Assembly: GCA_023444705.1 (NCBI GenBank)
Contig: JAEXMB010000049.1
Coordinates: 1 to 41,833, forward strand
Length of the DNA: 41,833 nucleotides
Source of the DNA: Pseudomonadota bacterium
Lineage (GTDB): Bacteria; Pseudomonadota; Alphaproteobacteria; Micavibrionales; UBA2020
Reading direction: 5' to 3'
Part shown: positions 15,510 to 23,857 of the stretch, piece after piece
Layout: each line of letters starts with the position of its first letter
Position numbering within the stretch: position 1 is the stretch's first letter
The notes under the pieces: model-generated
Told to the model about the DNA's origin: nothing
The model's input: the letters and a program-made list of their open reading frames with translations, nothing else
Database searches by the model: none
Position numbers and translations under genes: made by a program

Positions 15510-17333
15510 ATGTTTGATGTCGCACAGGTTGCGAAGGGTACGACTGTCCAAATCGACCACTCGCGCGATGCACTTTTGACTGAATTCGGCAAGGCGACCT
15601 TGCTCGACCGCTATCTGATGCCCGGCGAGTCCTTTCAGGACCTCTTTGCGCGCGTGGCCATGCACTTCGCCGACGACACCGCCCACGCCCAGCGTCTCTA
15701 CGATTACATTTCCAAGCTGTGGTTCATGCCCGCAACCCCCGTGCTGTCCAACGGCGGCACCGAGCGCGGCCTGCCCATCTCGTGCTTCCTCAACGAAACC
15801 GACGACAGCCTGACGGGCATCGTCGACCTGTGGAACGAAAACGTCTGGCTGGCCAGCCGCGGCGGCGGCATCGGCAGCTACTGGGGCAACCTGCGCTCCA
15901 TCGGCGAAAAAGTCGGCCGCAACGGCAAGACCTCGGGCATCATTCCCTTCATCCGCGTCATGGACAGCCTGACGCTGGCGATCAGCCAGGGCTCGTTGCG
16001 CCGCGGTTCGGCCGCCTGCTACCTGCCCGTCTGGCACCCCGAGATCGAGGAATTCGTCGAGATGCGCCGCCCCACCGGCGGCGATCCCAACCGCAAGGCG
16101 CTCAACCTGCACCACGGCATTCTCATCAGCGACGCCTTCATGCGCGCCGTTGAAAACGACGAGGAATGGGCCCTGCTCTCCCCGCATGACGGTTCGGTGC
16201 AAGACCGCGTATCGGCGCGCAACCTGTGGATCCGCATTCTCACCGCGCGCATCGAAACGGGCGAGCCGTATATCCTCTACATCGACCACGTCAACCGCGC
16301 CATCCCCGAGCATCACAAGCTCGCCGGCCTGAACGTGAAAATGTCCAACCTGTGCAGCGAAATCACCCTGCCCACCGGCAAGGACCATCACGGCCAGGAC
16401 CGCACGGCTGTGTGCTGCCTCTCTTCGCTCAACCTTGAAACCTACGAACAGTGGGAAAACCACCCCGGTTTCATCGAAGACGTCATGCGCTTCCTTGACA
16501 ACGTTCTATCCGACTTTATCCAGCGCGCGCCCGACACCATGATGCGCGCGAAATACGCCGCCATGCGCGAGCGCTCTGTCGGTCTTGGCGTCATGGGTTT
16601 CCACAGCTTCCTGCAGTCCAAGATGATCCCGCTTGAAAGCGTGATGGCCAAGGTCTGGAACAAGCGCATCTTCAAGTTCATCAAGGGCGGCGCCGATGCC
16701 GCTTCGGTGAAGCTGGCGCACGAGCGCGGCCCCTGCCCCGATGCCAAGGAATACGGCATCATGGAGCGTTTCTCCAACAAGATGGCGATCGCGCCCACCG
16801 CGTCGATCAGCATCATCACCGGCGGCGCGTCGCCGGGGATCGAGCCCAATACCGCCAATGCCTATACGCACAAGACGCTGTCGGGTTCGTTCTTCGTCCG
16901 CAACAAGTACCTCGAGGATGTTCTGGCCGCCAAAGGCAAGAACGACGAGGACACCTGGAGCAACATCATCACCAACGAAGGCTCCGTCCAGCATCTGGAC
17001 TTCCTCAGCCAGGATGAAAAAGACGTCTTCAAGACCGCGTTCGAACTCGACCAGCGCTGGCTGATCGAACATGCCGCCGACCGCACACCCTTCGTGTGCC
17101 AGGCGCAGTCGCTCAACGTCTTCCTGCCTGCAGACGTGCATAAGCGCGACCTGCACCAGATCCACTGGCTGGCATGGAAAAAGGGCGTCAAGTCGCTGTA
17201 CTACTGCCGTTCCAAGTCGATCCAGCGCGCCGAAAGCGCGAATGGCGGCGACGGCAAGCTCAAAGCAGCGACGCTCAACGCGGCCACCACATCGGGTGAA
17301 AACAAATACGAGGAATGCCTGGCCTGCCAGTAA
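15510..17333 (+). CDS. nrdA: Ribonucleoside-diphosphate reductase class I alpha subunit
   Basis: Catalytic subunit that reduces ribonucleotides for DNA synthesis. The 607 residues contain the active-site Cys pair (Cys92 in PISCFLNE, Cys302 in AVCCLSSLN), the radical site SNLCSEI (Asn280, Cys282, Glu284) and a C-terminal CLACQ shuttle pair. It lacks the N-terminal ATP-cone of E. coli NrdA (761 residues), so overall activity control by dATP through this subunit is not expected. I start at the ATG at 15510 because AGGGGAGG lies 9 nt before it; ATG 15483 is in frame but without such a site. It is followed by a 59-residue gene and nrdB. Confidence 0.95.
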   Translation: MFDVAQVAKGTTVQIDHSRDALLTEFGKATLLDRYLMPGESFQDLFARVAMHFADDTAHAQRLYDYISKLWFMPATPVLSNGGTERGLPISCFLNETDDSLTGIVDLWNENVWLASRGGGIGSYWGNLRSIGEKVGRNGKTSGIIPFIRVMDSLTLAISQGSLRRGSAACYLPVWHPEIEEFVEMRRPTGGDPNRKALNLHHGILISDAFMRAVENDEEWALLSPHDGSVQDRVSARNLWIRILTARIETGEPYILYIDHVNRAIPEHHKLAGLNVKMSNLCSEITLPTGKDHHGQDRTAVCCLSSLNLETYEQWENHPGFIEDVMRFLDNVLSDFIQRAPDTMMRAKYAAMRERSVGLGVMGFHSFLQSKMIPLESVMAKVWNKRIFKFIKGGADAASVKLAHERGPCPDAKEYGIMERFSNKMAIAPTASISIITGGASPGIEPNTANAYTHKTLSGSFFVRNKYLEDVLAAKGKNDEDTWSNIITNEGSVQHLDFLSQDEKDVFKTAFELDQRWLIEHAADRTPFVCQAQSLNVFLPADVHKRDLHQIHWLAWKKGVKSLYYCRSKSIQRAESANGGDGKLKAATLNAATTSGENKYEECLACQ

Positions 17334-17408
17334 GCGGCCGGCACCTTCCCTCACGCCTTTACTGCAAACGTCTTGTTCTTCGTTTTTAAAAACACCGAGG
17401 AGTCCATC

Positions 17409-17588
17409 ATGTATGCCTTGTCTTCCGCCGAACTGAAAACGCTGGCCGTCGTGGCCGATCCGGAATGCTGCGATAACATGCCGCGCATCCATCTTGAAAA
17501 GCTCTACCGTCTGGACCTGATCGAACCTGCGGCCTGCGGCCCTGCGCTGTCGCGCCGCGGACAAGAGGTTTTGCAACGCACCCGCTAA
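17409..17588 (+). CDS. 59-residue protein in the nrd operon, unknown function
   Basis: Starts at the ATG at 17409, 8 nt after a clear GAGGAG ribosome site, and ends 35 bp before nrdB. The protein has an acidic/hydrophobic first half with a CC pair (DPECCDNM) and a second half (LEKLYRLDLIE then LSRRGQEVLQ) reminiscent of the wing and last helix of a small winged-helix domain. It has no export signal. Its position between the two reductase subunits suggests a regulator or assembly factor for the enzyme, but that is inference. Confidence 0.68.
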   Translation: MYALSSAELKTLAVVADPECCDNMPRIHLEKLYRLDLIEPAACGPALSRRGQEVLQRTR

Positions 17589-17623
17589 CCACCATCGACA
17601 CCTTTACTGGGGGAACAGAAAAA

Positions 17624-18613
17624 ATGTCGCGCCTTCTCACTGAAAACCACGTCTACAAGCCGTTCAACTATCCCTGGGCCTATGAAGCATGGCTGACGCA
17701 ACAGCGTTTGCACTGGCTGCCCGAGGAAGTGCCGATGGCCGAAGACGTGCGCGACTGGAAGCAAAAGCTGAGCCCCGCCGAGAAAAACCTGCTGACGCAG
17801 ATCTTCCGCTTCTTCACGCAGGCGGACGTCGAGGTCAACAACTGCTACATGAAACACTACAGCCAGGTGTTCAAGCCCACCGAAGTGCAGATGATGCTGG
17901 CGGCGTTCTCCAACATCGAGACCGTGCATATCGCGGCGTACTCGCACTTGCTCGACACGCTGGGCATGCCCGAAATCGAATATTCGGCCTTCATGAAATA
18001 CAAGGAAATGAAGGACAAGTTCGACTACATGCAGGGCTTCAACATCAACTCCAAGCGCGACATCGCCATGACGATGGCGGTGTTTGGCGGCTTTACCGAG
18101 GGCCTGCAGCTCTTCGCGTCGTTTGCGATGCTGATGAACTTCCCGCGTTTCAACAAGATGAAGGGCATGGGCCAGATCGTCACCTGGTCGGTGCGCGACG
18201 AAACCCTGCACACGCTGTCGGTCATCCGCCTGTTCAAGACCTTCCTTGAGGAAAACCCCGAAGTCTGGACGCAGGACCTGCAGGACGAAATCACCGAGGC
18301 CTGCAAGATCATCGTCACCCACGAAGATGCCTTCATCGACCTCGCGTTCGAGATGGGCCCCGTCGAGGGCCTGACCGCGCAGGAAGTCAAAGACTACATC
18401 CGCTACATCGGCGACCGCCGCCTGACGCAGCTCGGCCTCAAGCCCGTTTTCGGCATCGAGAAAAACCCCCTGCCGTGGATGGATGCGATGCTCAACGGTG
18501 CCGAGCATACCAACTTCTTTGAAAACCGCGCGACCGAGTACTCCAAAGCCTCGACCCAGGGCTCGTGGGAGGAAGCGTTCTCCGACCATGTGTTCAAGGA
18601 CGACGCGGCGTAA
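17624..18613 (+). CDS. nrdB: Ribonucleoside-diphosphate reductase class Ia beta subunit
   Basis: Diiron subunit that generates the tyrosyl radical. In the 329 residues the iron ligands line up with E. coli NrdB by spacing: Asp68, Glu99, His102, then Glu in GGFTEGLQLF and Glu/His in RDETLHTL. The radical Tyr is conserved as Tyr106, seven residues after Glu99. No C-terminal ATP-cone is present. The ATG follows GGGGGAACAG. Together with nrdA and the 59-residue gene it forms one unit ending in a terminator. Confidence 0.95.
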   Translation: MSRLLTENHVYKPFNYPWAYEAWLTQQRLHWLPEEVPMAEDVRDWKQKLSPAEKNLLTQIFRFFTQADVEVNNCYMKHYSQVFKPTEVQMMLAAFSNIETVHIAAYSHLLDTLGMPEIEYSAFMKYKEMKDKFDYMQGFNINSKRDIAMTMAVFGGFTEGLQLFASFAMLMNFPRFNKMKGMGQIVTWSVRDETLHTLSVIRLFKTFLEENPEVWTQDLQDEITEACKIIVTHEDAFIDLAFEMGPVEGLTAQEVKDYIRYIGDRRLTQLGLKPVFGIEKNPLPWMDAMLNGAEHTNFFENRATEYSKASTQGSWEEAFSDHVFKDDAA

Positions 18614-18636
18614 GAAAAACACTTTCCCTGAGGAGA

Positions 18637-18669
18637 AGCCCCCGGCCATCGCGTCGGGGGTTTTCTTTT
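18637..18669 (+). terminator. Rho-independent terminator of the nrd operon
   Basis: CCCCCG (18639-18644) pairs with CGGGGG (18655-18660) around a 10-nt GC-rich loop, followed by TTTTCTTTT. It lies 26 bp after the nrdB stop. Confidence 0.88.
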
Positions 18670-18703
18670 ATAATTTCAATACCTTAAAAGACATCTATCT
18701 TTA

Positions 18704-18732
18704 TTGACATAACCTATATTTTTCCGTAATCT
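18704..18732 (+). promoter_or_regulatory. Strong sigma-70-type promoter of the ankyrin gene cluster
   Basis: TTGACA (18704-18709), 17-bp spacer, TAATCT (18727-18732) in a local AT-rich island between the nrd terminator and the first ankyrin-type gene. The predicted leader is about 38 nt. Confidence 0.7.
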
Positions 18733-18776
18733 AGGCCACATTTCACAACCGCCGATTCACGCCACCAGACAGACCC

Positions 18777-19262
18777 ATGCTGACCGATTTTTATGAACCC
18801 GTTATGAAGCTTTGCGCCGCGATCGCCGCCAACGACATGGCAGCTTTCGACGCGACGATCGATGCTGTCGAGGATCTGGATGCCGAGAAAAGCCTGATCC
18901 TGCGCACATGCCTTGAACATGACCGCTTCGCGATGGCCAAGAAACTGATGATGCGCGGCATCGCCAGCTCCGCCTTGCTGGGGCAGTTGAAAAGCGCCAG
19001 CGAACGCGCGCACAAGGACTATATACATGCACCGTCAAGCGACGACCGTGCCGAACTCAAGGCTTATCAAGACATCCAGCGCGTTTACGAGAGGCTCGAC
19101 GCATGGAAGACCACGTTTGACAAAGACATCGTGCCCGTACTCTCCCTGCAAAAGATAGAAGACCTGCAAGAGCAGATCGCAGCCCTGCGCCGCGAAATCG
19201 CCGAGGTCGTTACGCCTGCGCGCGCGGTCATTAAAAAAACGCCCGGCACACCGGCCCCCTAA
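18777..19262 (+). CDS. Ankyrin-like protein with coiled-coil tail (cassette member A1)
   Basis: 161 residues. The N-terminal half is helical and resembles one to two degenerate ankyrin repeats (AIAANDMAAFDATIDAV, then CLEHDRFAMAKKLMMRG). The C-terminal 40 residues (LQKIEDLQEQIAALRREI) form a heptad coiled coil. It is clearly homologous to the protein at 20057-20572: both have LRTC-EHDR--MAKKLM-RG and an LQKIE-L---I-ALR tail. No signal peptide. It is the first gene of a four-gene unit with 11-13 bp gaps and sits behind its own strong promoter. Confidence 0.75.
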   Translation: MLTDFYEPVMKLCAAIAANDMAAFDATIDAVEDLDAEKSLILRTCLEHDRFAMAKKLMMRGIASSALLGQLKSASERAHKDYIHAPSSDDRAELKAYQDIQRVYERLDAWKTTFDKDIVPVLSLQKIEDLQEQIAALRREIAEVVTPARAVIKKTPGTPAP

Positions 19263-19275
19263 GGAAAGATACGCG

Positions 19276-20043
19276 ATGTTTGGCATGTTCAACAAAAAAG
19301 CCGATAAGGCCGATAAGGTCGCCAAGAAATACCCGCTTTCTTTTGAAGCAGGCACCCACGGCACAGCTGCAGACGTGCGCAACGTCGCCCAGCGTAACGT
19401 CGACTGGGACACCAAGGAAAAGCTGGTGCAGGGATGCATCAGCGCTTTCGAGGAAGGTCGCCCCGATAACCTGCGCGCTTTCGTCATGGGCTATCTGGAA
19501 TTCAAGCGCGCGAGTGGTGCGGTCGACAAAATCGAAACCGGTGGTCTTGACGACGGTTTCGAAGGTTTGATTTGCAAACCCCTGCTGCACCTGCTGGAAC
19601 GCCAGCAAGACCCCCATGCCGTACTCGCCATCCTCAGCGAACAGATGTCGGCCTACTACAAGCAACTGATGCTCGACGTCGTTTTGCGTCATGCCTGTGC
19701 CAGCAACAGCTGGATGGTCGCGCCGGTCCTGATCGCCGCAGGTGCGGACGTCAACACGGGGCGCGGGCGACCGCTGGCCAGTGCAGGCCGCGAAGGGCAT
19801 CTGCGCATCGTGCAAATCCTGCTTGATAGCGGTGCCGATATCGCACTGGCGCGCGAACTGACCGAAAGCAAAAACGCCGAGAAATTCGAAAAAGCAATCG
19901 CTGCCTGCACCGGTGTAAAGCCGCAAGCACCTGCCAAGGGCGACGACACCCCGCGCGAAATCACGGCCCCCACCCTGAAAATCACGCCTGCGGGACGCGA
20001 CACCATCAAAAAGCCGCCCGCGCCCGGTCATGGCGGCGCATAA
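19276..20043 (+). CDS. Ankyrin-repeat protein (cassette member B1)
   Basis: 255 residues. The basic N-terminus (MFGMFNKKADKADK) is followed by a helical domain and, at about 130-200, recognisable ankyrin repeats (VLIAAGADVN and then EGHLRIVQILLDSGADI). The tail is Pro/Lys/Ala-rich. The whole region from about residue 55 aligns with the C-terminal half of the protein at 20584-21879 (shared G-PD/P-L--F--GYL-FKR and LRHACA motifs). No export signal. Ankyrin repeats bind proteins; a target cannot be named. Confidence 0.8.
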   Translation: MFGMFNKKADKADKVAKKYPLSFEAGTHGTAADVRNVAQRNVDWDTKEKLVQGCISAFEEGRPDNLRAFVMGYLEFKRASGAVDKIETGGLDDGFEGLICKPLLHLLERQQDPHAVLAILSEQMSAYYKQLMLDVVLRHACASNSWMVAPVLIAAGADVNTGRGRPLASAGREGHLRIVQILLDSGADIALARELTESKNAEKFEKAIAACTGVKPQAPAKGDDTPREITAPTLKITPAGRDTIKKPPAPGHGGA

Positions 20044-20056
20044 AAAGGACAACATC

Positions 20057-20572
20057 ATGTTCGCCGACGACTTTGGCTATGCCGCAAAAGAACAGACACC
20101 GCTCGACCGTCTCTGCAATGCTATTGCGCAGGATGACATGGGCACCTTTGAGCGCTTGATTGCAGAGAACGGCGACCTTGATCTTGACGGCGAAAACGGC
20201 CGCGCGCTGCGCACCTGCAGCGAACACGACCGCTATTTGATGGCGAAAAAGCTGATGTTGCGCGGTGCCGATACCTTTATCGTCGCCAAGATGATCGACA
20301 GTGATCTGGGCAGCATTTCAAAATCGGGGCGCTTTGGCCCAATCGCCGCCAGCGAAGAAGTCCGCCCGCGCTTTCAGGTGCTGAGCCAGCAGAAACACCG
20401 CATCGCCGTTTGGAAGAAAGAAGTCGCCGATTATGTTGCGGGCGTTGGCACGCTGCAAAAAATCGAAAGCCTTGAAGCCAAGATCGACGCGCTGCGCGCG
20501 GCACTGGATGACATCGCCGCAACACGCCTGCCTGCCACACTCAAAAAACCGCAATCTGCCCCCCAACGCTAG
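20057..20572 (+). CDS. Ankyrin-like protein with coiled-coil tail (cassette member A2)
   Basis: 171 residues, paralogue of the protein at 18777-19262: the pattern CSEHDRYLMAKKLMLRGAD and the LQKIESLEAKIDALRAAL coiled coil match in the same positions. I start at the ATG at 20057, which has AAAAGGA upstream and lies 13 bp after the preceding stop; the frame extends to an ATG at 20030 inside that gene. N-terminal ankyrin-like helices, basic middle, coiled-coil end, no signal peptide. Confidence 0.76.
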   Translation: MFADDFGYAAKEQTPLDRLCNAIAQDDMGTFERLIAENGDLDLDGENGRALRTCSEHDRYLMAKKLMLRGADTFIVAKMIDSDLGSISKSGRFGPIAASEEVRPRFQVLSQQKHRIAVWKKEVADYVAGVGTLQKIESLEAKIDALRAALDDIAATRLPATLKKPQSAPQR

Positions 20573-20583
20573 AAGACACGCAC

Positions 20584-21879
20584 ATGGCAACCGAATACAT
20601 CGGCGGTGATTTCAACGACGCATCCCCCGCGCAGGCGGCGGCCCGCACCATCGTCACAGCCGATAATGCCCATGAGACCGGCAGCACCGACGATATCGCG
20701 CGCATTACCCTTGCGCTTGGCAGCGACACGAAAGCGCAGGCCGCCTTTGGTGCGCGGCTGGCCGAAGCCTCCGCAGCACATGGCGCATCGTGGAAGTTCA
20801 TCACCTACGTCACCACGCTGATGACCACCGCATGGCCTGCCGAGGAAGAAGCGCAGAATATCCTCATCCACAGCCAGATCGCGGGGCCGTTGCTCAAACT
20901 GCTGGCGGCGCGCAAGGACGGCCTTGCCCGCACGCTTGATGAAATCACCGATTGCATGCGCGCCCCGATGCGCCAGCCCTTGCTGGACCGCACCCTGCGC
21001 GCCGCCGCCAACAGCGGACAGGCTGATGTGGTGCGCACCTTGCTGGCGGCCGGCGCCGATGCGCAGGCGGATGGCAGCCGCGCCCTGCTCAATGCGCTGA
21101 CCGCGGACAAGCTTGACTGCGCGCATATCCTGCGCGATCACGGTGCGGATACCGACAGCGCGCGCAAAACTGCAACGCTGTTGAAATACGACAACGACAA
21201 AACGCAGAAACTCGGCCTGCAACTGGTCAAACTCGCCGCCGGCGGTAACAGGGCCGAGGATTTTTATTACGCCTGCATCGAAAACACGCCCAACGGCTTT
21301 AAAGACCGCTTTGCCGCGCGCGACCGTGCGGTGGCGCTGTTCAGGGACGGCCAGCCGCAGCCCCTGCAACAATTCCTGCGCGGATACCTGTCGTTCAAAC
21401 GCAGCAACGAGCGGTCGCGCAAAGCCGACGAAGGCTATGACAACAACGTGGTGTCGCCGTTGATGGCGCTGTTGCAAACAGCGGACGAGCCTGCACAAAC
21501 GCTGGCGCTGGCGCTTGATGCACTGCCCCTGCGCGACCGCCAGACCGCAACGCAATTGCTGTTGCGCCACGCCTGCGCCAAAGGCATGAGCCCGCTGATG
21601 GCCGATGCCATCATCGCCAACGGCGGCGATGTCGGCATTTTCGGCAATATGCCGCTGTCGCTGGCGGTACGGGGCGGTCACAGCGATCTGGCCATGCATC
21701 TGGTGCGCGAACACGGCGCCAACATCGGCGAGGCGGTGATGGACGGCCAGATCAACGGCATGGCCGCCGAGGCGCTGCAAAAGCTTTACACCTTCATGGC
21801 AACACAGGTTGCACCGCAACTGGGCCAAAGCGCGCCCGTGCGCTTTGCCAAACCCTCTCCTGTTGTCAGAAAACCCTGA
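20584..21879 (+). CDS. Ankyrin-repeat protein, long form (cassette member B2)
   Basis: 431 residues. The C-terminal half is homologous to the protein at 19276 (FLRGYLSFKRS, LLLRHACAKG, then an ankyrin pair with GGHSDLAMHLVREHGANI). The extra N-terminal 200 residues include their own ankyrin repeats (NSGQADVVRTLLAAGADAQADGS is cited only by its ADVVRTLLAAGADA core, and LDCAHILRDHGAD). No signal peptide or membrane segment; the C-terminus is short and basic. It is the last gene of the A1-B1-A2-B2 unit; no obvious terminator follows. Confidence 0.8.
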   Translation: MATEYIGGDFNDASPAQAAARTIVTADNAHETGSTDDIARITLALGSDTKAQAAFGARLAEASAAHGASWKFITYVTTLMTTAWPAEEEAQNILIHSQIAGPLLKLLAARKDGLARTLDEITDCMRAPMRQPLLDRTLRAAANSGQADVVRTLLAAGADAQADGSRALLNALTADKLDCAHILRDHGADTDSARKTATLLKYDNDKTQKLGLQLVKLAAGGNRAEDFYYACIENTPNGFKDRFAARDRAVALFRDGQPQPLQQFLRGYLSFKRSNERSRKADEGYDNNVVSPLMALLQTADEPAQTLALALDALPLRDRQTATQLLLRHACAKGMSPLMADAIIANGGDVGIFGNMPLSLAVRGGHSDLAMHLVREHGANIGEAVMDGQINGMAAEALQKLYTFMATQVAPQLGQSAPVRFAKPSPVVRKP

Positions 21880-22051
21880 TTTCGCGGGGCGGCGGCACCA
21901 TTTCGTAAACCCTTTATTCAGGAAAAACTGCTTTACTGGTGGCATCGCTGGTGAAGGCGCGGAACTTGCGCTATGCTTGAAGCATTGATGCGCAAACATG
22001 CGCATGACGGTGCAAGCGCCCTGACACGTGACGGATGACGGAGTACAGCCG

Positions 22052-22564
22052 ATGTCGAATTTGCTCAATCAAGTAGCCGTGGGCCGCAAGGGCGGCGAAG
22101 ACGCCAAGGAATTGCTTGGCGCCTATCTGGGCACGGCCCCCGCAATGGCGCTGAACCATACAGCCGAAGCGATGCCACAGGCCCCCGCCCCCGCCGTTTC
22201 CGCCCCCGGCCCCGGTGGCGGCAGCAGCAGCCGCGCCGCCGCACAGGCCGTGGTTGCCGGCGTGAACACGCCCGCCGTCGGCAAAGGCCCCGAATACGAG
22301 GTTTTCCGCAACGACAAAAACGCGCTGGCGTTTTTCATGTACCGCCAGGGCACGCTTGATGCGATGGGCAACGACGGTCCGTTCTGGTTTCAGATCGATG
22401 GCGACCGCATCATCGCCGGGTCGGAACAACACCAGACTTTGTTCGAAGGCATGAACGGCGAGCTGCTCTCCGTCGCCAAGGAACGCGGCGTGATCATGCT
22501 GGTCGAATTCGAAGACCAGCAACCCGTGCGTTGCACGCCTTGCTATCTCACCGATACGATTTAA
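22052..22564 (+). CDS. Protein of unknown function with Pro/Ala/Gly-rich linker
   Basis: 170 residues from the ATG at 22052, which has GGAG 8 nt upstream; a GTG at 22028 in the same frame is less likely. The N-terminal 35 residues are helical, then a 45-residue Pro/Ala/Gly/Ser linker, then a compact C-terminal domain with alternating strands (PFWFQIDGDRIIAG, GVIMLVEFEDQQPV) and two Cys near the end (RCTPCYL). No export signal. It lies alone between the ankyrin cluster and the phoH leader. I do not recognise the fold. Confidence 0.72.
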   Translation: MSNLLNQVAVGRKGGEDAKELLGAYLGTAPAMALNHTAEAMPQAPAPAVSAPGPGGGSSSRAAAQAVVAGVNTPAVGKGPEYEVFRNDKNALAFFMYRQGTLDAMGNDGPFWFQIDGDRIIAGSEQHQTLFEGMNGELLSVAKERGVIMLVEFEDQQPVRCTPCYLTDTI

Positions 22565-22659
22565 AAATAATTCCGCCAAACCGTTTTGTACCATGCGCTG
22601 GCGCGCATGCGCATCTGCATCGCGTGCATGCACAAAGTGGCAGCGCACAAAAATTTTGC

Positions 22660-22688
22660 GTGACAAGTGATTCGCGTTGAGTTAATCT
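22660..22688 (+). promoter_or_regulatory. Sigma-70-type promoter of the phoH leader or small RNA
   Basis: GTGACA (22660-22665), 17-bp spacer, TAATCT (22683-22688). The -10 element is identical to the one before the ankyrin cluster. Transcription would begin near 22695. Confidence 0.55.
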
Positions 22689-22725
22689 TCTCTTAAGGAT
22701 TAAGACGACACAGAAGGAGGACCAC

Positions 22726-22932
22726 TTGGATCTCATTCGATTGACCGTCCTGCCACCGGCCGACAGGCCACCCGGCGCGCGTAACAACGACCTTTCGTCG
22801 CTTGTCATCGCCACTGCCGCCACCCGTATCGTCAAATGTCTGCGCGCCTCCCCCTGGGAGGTTTTTTTGTGCCCGCAGCACAGCGCGCGGCTGGCCATCC
22901 ACTATCATCCGCGCAAGCCAAGAAAGAAATAA
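22726..22932 (+). CDS. Possible small ORF with TTG start (doubtful)
   Basis: A perfect AAGGAGG (22714-22720) stands 5 nt before a TTG that opens a 68-residue frame. The encoded protein is Arg/Pro-rich without recognisable features, and an intrinsic terminator lies inside the frame, so full translation would need read-through. The ribosome site may instead serve a regulatory leader. I list it because the site is stronger than that of most real genes here. Confidence 0.25.
   Translation: MDLIRLTVLPPADRPPGARNNDLSSLVIATAATRIVKCLRASPWEVFLCPQHSARLAIHYHPRKPRKK
22847..22868 (+). terminator. Intrinsic terminator inside the phoH leader
   Basis: CCTCCC (22847-22852) pairs with GGGAGG (22856-22861) over a 3-nt loop, followed by seven T. 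The left arm is also complementary to the AAGGAGG at 22714-22720, so an alternative anti-terminator pairing is possible. Confidence 0.7.
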
Positions 22933-23053
22933 CGCGCACGCAAAGACCACCATCGCTCACCGGCGGCGGCAGGGTGTGAACGCGCACACCTGCATCCACT
23001 CACCGCCACATAAAAACCAACCGCGTTCACGCACAGATCAAGGGGACACTCGC

Positions 23054-23803
23054 ATGGGGAAGAAATCGAAAGTTGCCGCTTACAAGGCCAACCGCGCGCC
23101 GGAAACAGGGCGCGTGCATAACCTGCCCAATGCAGGCTGGGACCCGCTCAACGCCGGCGTGAGCGAGCGCCGCGACCAGAGCTACGTCAAGAACGTGCGC
23201 CCGCGCTCGGAAGGGCAAAAGCGCCTGATGGAGGCCATTTCCAACAACAACCTTGTCATGGCCATCGGCCCTGCGGGCACGGGCAAGACCTATCTGGCCG
23301 TCACGGCGGCGGTCGAGGCATTCGAGGCCGGCAAGGTCGACCGCATCATCCTCTCGCGCCCCGCGATCGAGGCTGGGGAGAAGATCGGCTTTCTGCCCGG
23401 CGACCTGCAGGACAAAATGGCCCCCTACCTGCGTCCGCTCTACGACGCGCTGAACGACCGCATGGGGCTCAAGCGTCTCAAGCAATGCATCGACAGCGGC
23501 GAGATCGAAATCGCCCCTATCGGCTACATGCGCGGGCGCACGCTCAACAACGCCTTCGTGGTGATCGACGAAGCGCAGAACTGCACCTATGGCCAGATCA
23601 AGATGATCGTCAGCCGCCTGGGCTGGAATTCGACGATGGTCATCACCGGCGACCCCGACCAGTCCGACCTGCTCGACGGTATCTCGGGGCTGGCGGAAAT
23701 GTCGCACAAGCTCAAGAGCATTCCCGGCATCGCGGTTGAAAACCTGCGCGAGACAGACATCGTGCGCCATCCGCTGGTCGCCAAAATGCTTGAAGTGATC
23801 TGA
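23054..23803 (+). CDS. PhoH-like ATPase (short form)
   Basis: 249-residue P-loop ATPase. Walker A GPAGTGKTYLA, the PhoH signature around ILSRPAIEAGEKIGFLPGD, and Walker B VVIDEAQN are all present, and the C-terminal GDPDQSDLL motif is conserved. PhoH proteins are linked to RNA metabolism and phosphate stress. The N-terminal extension of the YbeZ type is absent. The ATG at 23054 has AGGGGA 8 nt upstream; the frame continues upstream to 22802 but through the leader. It is followed by a bidirectional terminator, so it is transcribed alone from the leader region. Confidence 0.92.
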   Translation: MGKKSKVAAYKANRAPETGRVHNLPNAGWDPLNAGVSERRDQSYVKNVRPRSEGQKRLMEAISNNNLVMAIGPAGTGKTYLAVTAAVEAFEAGKVDRIILSRPAIEAGEKIGFLPGDLQDKMAPYLRPLYDALNDRMGLKRLKQCIDSGEIEIAPIGYMRGRTLNNAFVVIDEAQNCTYGQIKMIVSRLGWNSTMVITGDPDQSDLLDGISGLAEMSHKLKSIPGIAVENLRETDIVRHPLVAKMLEVI

Positions 23804-23823
23804 TCAATCGACACAAGACAAAG

Positions 23824-23857
23824 AAAAAGGCCGGTCGCAGTGACCGGCCTTTTTTTA
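23824..23857. terminator. Bidirectional terminator between phoH and dotL
   Basis: AGGCCGGTC/GACCGGCCT (9 bp, 5-nt loop) with AAAAA on the left and TTTTTTT on the right. It can end both phoH (plus) and dotL (minus); the dotL stop codon overlaps its right edge. Confidence 0.92.

Larger units (their letters stand above)
22565..23053 (+). other. Intergenic region with a short transcription unit upstream of phoH
   Basis: About 490 bp. It contains a promoter (22660-22688), a perfect Shine-Dalgarno with a TTG (22726), an intrinsic terminator (22847-22868) and about 185 bp of further leader to the phoH start. Apart from the doubtful TTG frame I see no gene. Confidence 0.55.

Noticed and set aside
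15306..16463. 385-codon minus-strand frame opposite nrdA
   Set aside because: Shadow of nrdA, whose catalytic residues are all on the plus strand.
20569..22068. 499-codon minus-strand frame opposite ankyrin gene B2
   Set aside because: Composition is His/Gln/Arg-rich shadow sequence; B2 on the plus strand has ankyrin motifs, a paralogue and correct spacing to its neighbours.
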